Shown here one piece after another: positions 60,773 to 64,000 of a stretch of 64,000 bases of DNA (positions are counted from its first letter, which is position 1; each line of letters begins with the position of its first letter). The position numbers and the translations under genes were made by a program. Below the pieces are notes generated by a model. It had not been told where the DNA came from and searched no databases. It worked only from the letters and a program-made list of their open reading frames with translations. Origin of the DNA: Deltaproteobacteria bacterium (GTDB taxonomy: Bacteria > Myxococcota > Myxococcia > SLRQ01); the NCBI GenBank assembly GCA_029210625.1, contig JARGFU010000009.1, forward strand, positions 124,001-188,000, in the 5' to 3' direction.

Positions 60773-61960
60773 TCAGGGACACCCGTTCACGGGCCCGGCG
60801 GCGGCGAAGCGCTCGCCGAGGATCCGGCAGACCCGGGCCTGGAAGGGGGCGCCCTCGCCGGCGCTGGCGGCCGCGAGGACGGCGAGGAAGTCGGGCACGG
60901 TGAAGGTGCCCACCCTCTGGATGGCCCATTCGAGCGCGGCGGGCAGCGCCGCCAGCGCGGCGAGGACCCAGCGGTCGGCGACGCCCGGGTCCTCGCTCTC
61001 GGCGCGGATGCGCCAGAGGGCGCTGGCGAGGACCGCCCCCAGGAGGTAGGGGTCGAAGCCCGTGAGGTTCTGCTCCGCGTCCGCCATGGCCTGGGTGTAG
61101 AGGCGGGCCACCGAGACGTCCCGCCGGTCGCTCTCCGAGGGGAGCGTCAGGGCGATGAAGTCGGGATCCCCCGTGACCCAGGCCCCGAAGTAGTCGGCCA
61201 GCCCCTCGTTGAAGCCCGCCAGCCGGGCCTGCGCCGGCCCGTCGAGGGAGAGGGTCCGCCAGGAGAGGGGCTCGAAGTCGTCCACCAGGCAGGACCAGAT
61301 GCCGTGGCTGTACTCGTGGGCGATGATCCCCTGGTTCATGGCCATCGCGAGGGTCGGGAACGCGTCGTGGGGGAGGAAGAAGATCGAGCCCATCAGGGGC
61401 ATGAAGAAGGCGTTGTCGTGCTGCTTGCCCCCCACCCCGCCCGCGCGCTCGATGAAGGTGAGGTCGTAGTAGGTGGGCAGCCGGGCCAGGCAGGCGGGCG
61501 GCAGGCCGGCGCCCACCGCCGCGCGTCGGGCGCGGGCCACGTGGGCGTAGGCGGTGGCCATCCCGAGGGAGTGGTAGTCCTCGGCCAGCCAGACCGTCTG
61601 CGCGCCCCCCGCGCTCTCCAGGGTGCCGGGGCTGAACATCGCCCGGGGAGGCCGGCCCCTCCGGCGGACCATCGCCTCCTTCACGTCGTCCAGGGTGAGG
61701 AGCTCGCCGGCCTCGATGCCTCGGGCGATCTCGTCGTGATCGAGGACCAGCTTCGCTCCGGCCAGCACCTCCACGCCGGGGCCGCGGAGGTGAGCCAGGG
61801 ACTCGATCTCCGGCAGCTCGGTCGGGACGATGGCGTAGGTCCCCGGCGTCTCACCGGGGCCGAGCACCCCCACCGTCACCGGACCCGAGACGTCGGGCCC
61901 GCACCCCGCCGCGAGGAGCAGCAGGATCGTCGGTAGGCAGCGCGGCGGACGAGAGGCCAT
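60773..61960 (-). CDS. Gluzincin-type zinc metallopeptidase lipoprotein
   Basis: From the ATG at 61960 this is a 395-residue lipoprotein (I-L-L-L-L-A-A-G-C). It has an H-E-Y-S-H-G zinc site (H-E-x-x-H) and, about 40 residues on, N-E-G-L-A-D-Y-F-G, whose Glu fits the third zinc ligand of thermolysin-like gluzincins. The region before has repeated Y-D-L-T-F-I-E and G-S-I-F-F-L-P-H. It is probably an active surface or periplasmic protease; no propeptide domain is obvious. Residues upstream of 61960 belong to an open frame crossing the PilZ gene and were excluded. Confidence 0.85.
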   Translation of the reverse strand: MASRPPRCLPTILLLLAAGCGPDVSGPVTVGVLGPGETPGTYAIVPTELPEIESLAHLRGPGVEVLAGAKLVLDHDEIARGIEAGELLTLDDVKEAMVRRRGRPPRAMFSPGTLESAGGAQTVWLAEDYHSLGMATAYAHVARARRAAVGAGLPPACLARLPTYYDLTFIERAGGVGGKQHDNAFFMPLMGSIFFLPHDAFPTLAMAMNQGIIAHEYSHGIWSCLVDDFEPLSWRTLSLDGPAQARLAGFNEGLADYFGAWVTGDPDFIALTLPSESDRRDVSVARLYTQAMADAEQNLTGFDPYLLGAVLASALWRIRAESEDPGVADRWVLAALAALPAALEWAIQRVGTFTVPDFLAVLAAASAGEGAPFQARVCRILGERFAAAGPVNGCP

Positions 61961-61983
61961 CCGCCGCAGTCTACCCTCGCCGG

Positions 61984-62361
61984 CTAGTTCGCGCGCGGGA
62001 GGCTCCGCCGTCGGCGGCGGCGGCGGGCCACGTAGGCCGCGATCAGGGTGCGGTAGCGCTCGGGCATGGCGGTGAAGCGGATGCCGGAGCCTTCCCGGCC
62101 GTCCTCCCCCACCTCTCGCACGATCTCGCCGCTGGCCCAGATGACCTCGCGGCTGCCGGGCAGCGCGAACTCGAGGTGCACCTCCTTGCCCTCGAGCGCC
62201 GGCTCGATGAGGCTGCGCAGGTAGATGCCTCCGATGGAGATGTTCCGGGTCCGGCACATGAAGGGCTCGTCACCGACGATCTTGTTCAGGAAGATGTCGA
62301 GCGGTGCCCGCTGCTGCCGTCGCGTCCGCTCCTCGCTCCAGGTCTTCTCGGCTGCAATCAC
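61984..62361 (-). CDS. PilZ domain protein with intact c-di-GMP motif
   Basis: The 125-residue protein starts at the GTG at 62361 after a strong AAGGAGGA. The PilZ domain contains R-R-Q-Q-R (R-x-x-x-R) and N-I-S-I-G-G (N-x-S-x-x-G), then G-E-I-V-R-E-V and G-S-G-I-R-F. It ends with a basic R-R-R-R-R-R-S tail. It lies 23 bp upstream of the peptidase gene on the same strand. An earlier in-frame start at 62553 would overlap the divergent REC gene and is unlikely. Confidence 0.88.
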   Translation of the reverse strand: MIAAEKTWSEERTRRQQRAPLDIFLNKIVGDEPFMCRTRNISIGGIYLRSLIEPALEGKEVHLEFALPGSREVIWASGEIVREVGEDGREGSGIRFTAMPERYRTLIAAYVARRRRRRRSLPRAN

Positions 62362-62449
62362 GGTGGCTCCTCCTTCGAGTGGGCCTTTTCGGGGGGTGGT
62401 GGGACTCGGGTCTCCCTCGGTCTCCCCGGAGAGGCGTTGTCCTACCTCC

Positions 62450-62477
62450 AACCTACCGACCCCCCGGCGGCCGTCAA
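62450..62477 (-). promoter_or_regulatory. Candidate promoter of the PilZ gene
   Basis: Minus strand: TTGACG (62472-62477) directly after a run of eight T, 16 nt, TAGGTT (62450-62455). The T-run may act as an UP element. The leader would be about 85 nt and contains GTGGGCCTTTT at 62379-62389, whose complement occurs at 62480-62490. Confidence 0.4.
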
Positions 62478-62543
62478 AAAAAAGGCCCACCGCGGATCGA
62501 AGCAGTTCGGTGGGGCTGGCAAGTGCCCGGAAATCGCGGTTGA

Positions 62544-63995
62544 ATGGCCGCAATGGCCGCGCGGATCCTCGTCGTGGACGACCACATCGAGCTCGCCACG
62601 CTCCTGGGCACAGCGCTCGAGGGACGGGGGCACGTGATCGAGCTGGCCCACAGCGGAGAGGAGGCCCTCCAGGCCGTCCGCGTGCAGCGGCCCGACGCCG
62701 CGGTCGTCGACCTGCTCCTGCCGGACATGCTGGGCACCGACGTGATCGACGCCCTGGTGGCCTCCGAGCCGCCGATCCCCGTCATCGCGATCTCGGGCGT
62801 CTTCCGGGGACCCTCCGGCAGCCACGCCGCGGTCGAGGAGCACGGGGCGCACCTCTTCCTCGAGAAGCCCTTCAGCACCAAGGCCCTCCTGGACGGGATC
62901 GCGGACCTGGTCGGCGCGACCGCCGAGGTGCCGGTGGAGATCGCCGAGGAGGACGCGGCCGAGGAGGCGCTGATCGAGCTGGAGCTCTCCGAGGCCATCG
63001 AGATCGACGAGGAGGAGCTGCAGCCGACCAACCCGCCCTCCCCTCCGGTGGCCTACGAGGCGCCCCTGACCTACGAGGCGCCGCTCCCCGAGCCCGGTCC
63101 GGCGCCCGAGCGCCGCAGCGCGGGGAAGCTGGCCCGGATGGGCTTCGTCGAGGATCTGGCGGGCGAGGCCGACCCCGGCCCCGCGCCGGATCGTTCGGCG
63201 AGGGCGCGGCTCCCCCGCCCCCCCCCGGAGCCGGCCACTCCGACCCGGCCCGCGGCGCGCTCCGGCGACCTCGCCCTCACCCGGGTCCCCCGCCTCATCG
63301 CCGCGCAGACCCTCGCCCGCACGACCGGCAGCCTGGTCCTGCGGCGCGGCAAGGCCACGAAGGCCATCTACTTCCAGAACGGTGAGCCGGTCTACGCGGC
63401 CTCCAACCTCGCCCGGGACCGCCTGCTCTCCTTCGCCGTGCGGCGCGGCAAGCTCGCCCGGGAGGACGCCGAGGCGGCCATGGAGATCGCCCGGGAGACC
63501 CAGAAGAAGACCGGCCAGATCCTCCTGGAGATGGACGTCCTCGATCGGGACGAGCTCACCGCGCTGGTGAAGGACCAGCTCCGGAGCCTCCTCTGGAGCA
63601 CCTTCGACTGGCGGGAGGGCAGCTACCAGCAGCGCCCCGAGAAGGGCACCCGCTCGAACGTCGGCATGGGTCTGCCCCTCGGGAGGCTCGTCCTCCAGGG
63701 CATCGCCGAGACCCTCTCCCTCGAGGCCCTCCAGGACTGGCTCCCCGAGACCACCGTGCTGGGCCCGGGCACCGCCCCGACCGTCCCCCTCGAGGAGCTC
63801 GACCTCGACTCCGGCACCGCCCACCTCCTGGTGGCCGCCGATGGCACCAAGACCGTGCGCGACCTGCTGGCCCTCGCCGCTCCGCTGCCCGAGCGCGAGG
63901 TCCTCGCCTTCCTCGCCGGCCTCGAGGCGCTGGGCATCCTCGTGACCCGCGATCAGATGCTCACGAGCCTCTCGCGGGTCGGCTTCCTGATCTGA
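62544..63995 (+). CDS. Response regulator with DUF4388 (PATAN-like) domain
   Basis: The 483-residue protein has a complete receiver domain: Asp pair in V-V-D-D-H, phosphoacceptor Asp56 in V-V-D-L-L-L-P-D, Ser in A-I-S-G and Lys in F-L-E-K-P-F. An acidic then Pro-rich linker (about 130-230) leads to a DUF4388-type domain (G-S-L-V-L-R-R-G-K-A-T-K-A-I-Y-F-Q-N-G-E-P-V-Y-A-A-S) and a helical C-terminus. This architecture is common in myxobacterial signalling and gliding-related proteins. The ATG at 62544 or 62553 is possible; neither has a Shine-Dalgarno. No output DNA-binding domain is present. Confidence 0.88.
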   Translation: MAAMAARILVVDDHIELATLLGTALEGRGHVIELAHSGEEALQAVRVQRPDAAVVDLLLPDMLGTDVIDALVASEPPIPVIAISGVFRGPSGSHAAVEEHGAHLFLEKPFSTKALLDGIADLVGATAEVPVEIAEEDAAEEALIELELSEAIEIDEEELQPTNPPSPPVAYEAPLTYEAPLPEPGPAPERRSAGKLARMGFVEDLAGEADPGPAPDRSARARLPRPPPEPATPTRPAARSGDLALTRVPRLIAAQTLARTTGSLVLRRGKATKAIYFQNGEPVYAASNLARDRLLSFAVRRGKLAREDAEAAMEIARETQKKTGQILLEMDVLDRDELTALVKDQLRSLLWSTFDWREGSYQQRPEKGTRSNVGMGLPLGRLVLQGIAETLSLEALQDWLPETTVLGPGTAPTVPLEELDLDSGTAHLLVAADGTKTVRDLLALAAPLPEREVLAFLAGLEALGILVTRDQMLTSLSRVGFLI

Positions 63996-64000
63996 CCTAG

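Overview
The window is a GC-rich (roughly 70% by eye), densely coded bacterial chromosome segment. It most resembles a myxobacterium or a related deltaproteobacterium (Myxococcota). The reasons are several PilZ domains of the Myxococcus paralogue type (one fused to Hsp70), an IF-3 gene that looks like Myxococcus dsg (probable AUC start and C-terminal extension), REC and DUF4388-type signalling proteins, and very large secreted repeat proteins. I see no insertion sequence, prophage, CRISPR array or rRNA. Three tRNA genes lie on the minus strand. No gap without a gene exceeds 300 bases; the largest are about 190 bp (59907-60096) and 180 bp (62362-62543), and both hold regulatory-looking palindromes.

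Layout. 1-5940: 3' part of a giant secreted protein with chitobiase-C-like Cys-pair repeats. 5944-7800 (minus): FadR-type GntR regulator and a radical SAM protein, with a palindromic operator at the regulator's start. 7937-16305 (plus): acyl-CoA catabolism (methylglutaconyl-type enoyl-CoA hydratase, acyl-CoA carboxyltransferase, acyl-CoA dehydrogenase, MeaB GTPase, thiolase) interleaved with lipoproteins and a HAD phosphatase. 16340-20890 (plus): two PilZ proteins, a CoxE-like VWA protein, MiaB, VanZ-like and a lone cyclic-nucleotide-binding domain. 20917-24929: a divergent pair, PilZ-Hsp70 fusion (minus) and MshEN-domain protein (plus). 24953-28772: guaB and guaA with an opposing lipoprotein gene between them. 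28853-32726: lipoprotein, Nudix hydrolase, BamB, YfgM-like protein and an outer-membrane protein. 32704-37649 (minus): mnmA-rnc-cyclophilin-era-der, joined by consecutive 4-bp overlaps. 37685-40559: a degenerate REC/histidine-kinase protein diverging from a second MshEN-like protein. 40653-45886 (minus): CCA/poly(A) nucleotidyltransferase, tRNA-Arg, apt, a YqaA-type membrane protein, tRNA-Pro, MerR regulator, ihfA, lgt and a small membrane protein. 46013-53161 (minus): the classic thrS-infC-rpmI-rplT-pheS-pheT block preceded by tRNA-Val. 53209-56480 (minus): unknown secreted protein, metallophosphoesterase, AI-2E/PerM transporter. 56540-59906 (minus): a four-gene exported operon (LPP20-like, FlgT-N-like, PEGA lipoprotein, FecR-domain protein) behind a CRP-type palindrome. 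60097-63995: outer-membrane protein, zinc peptidase lipoprotein, PilZ protein, and a divergent REC-DUF4388 protein.

The most promising material for an undescribed system is (a) the c-di-GMP-flavoured divergent pair at 20917-24929, where a complete PilZ motif sits on an Hsp70 chaperone next to an MshEN-domain protein with no ATPase, plus a second MshEN-like paralogue beside a pseudokinase at 37685-40559; and (b) the LPP20/FlgT-N/PEGA/FecR operon at 56540-59906, which recalls Vibrio flgP/flgT but has no flagellar gene in view.
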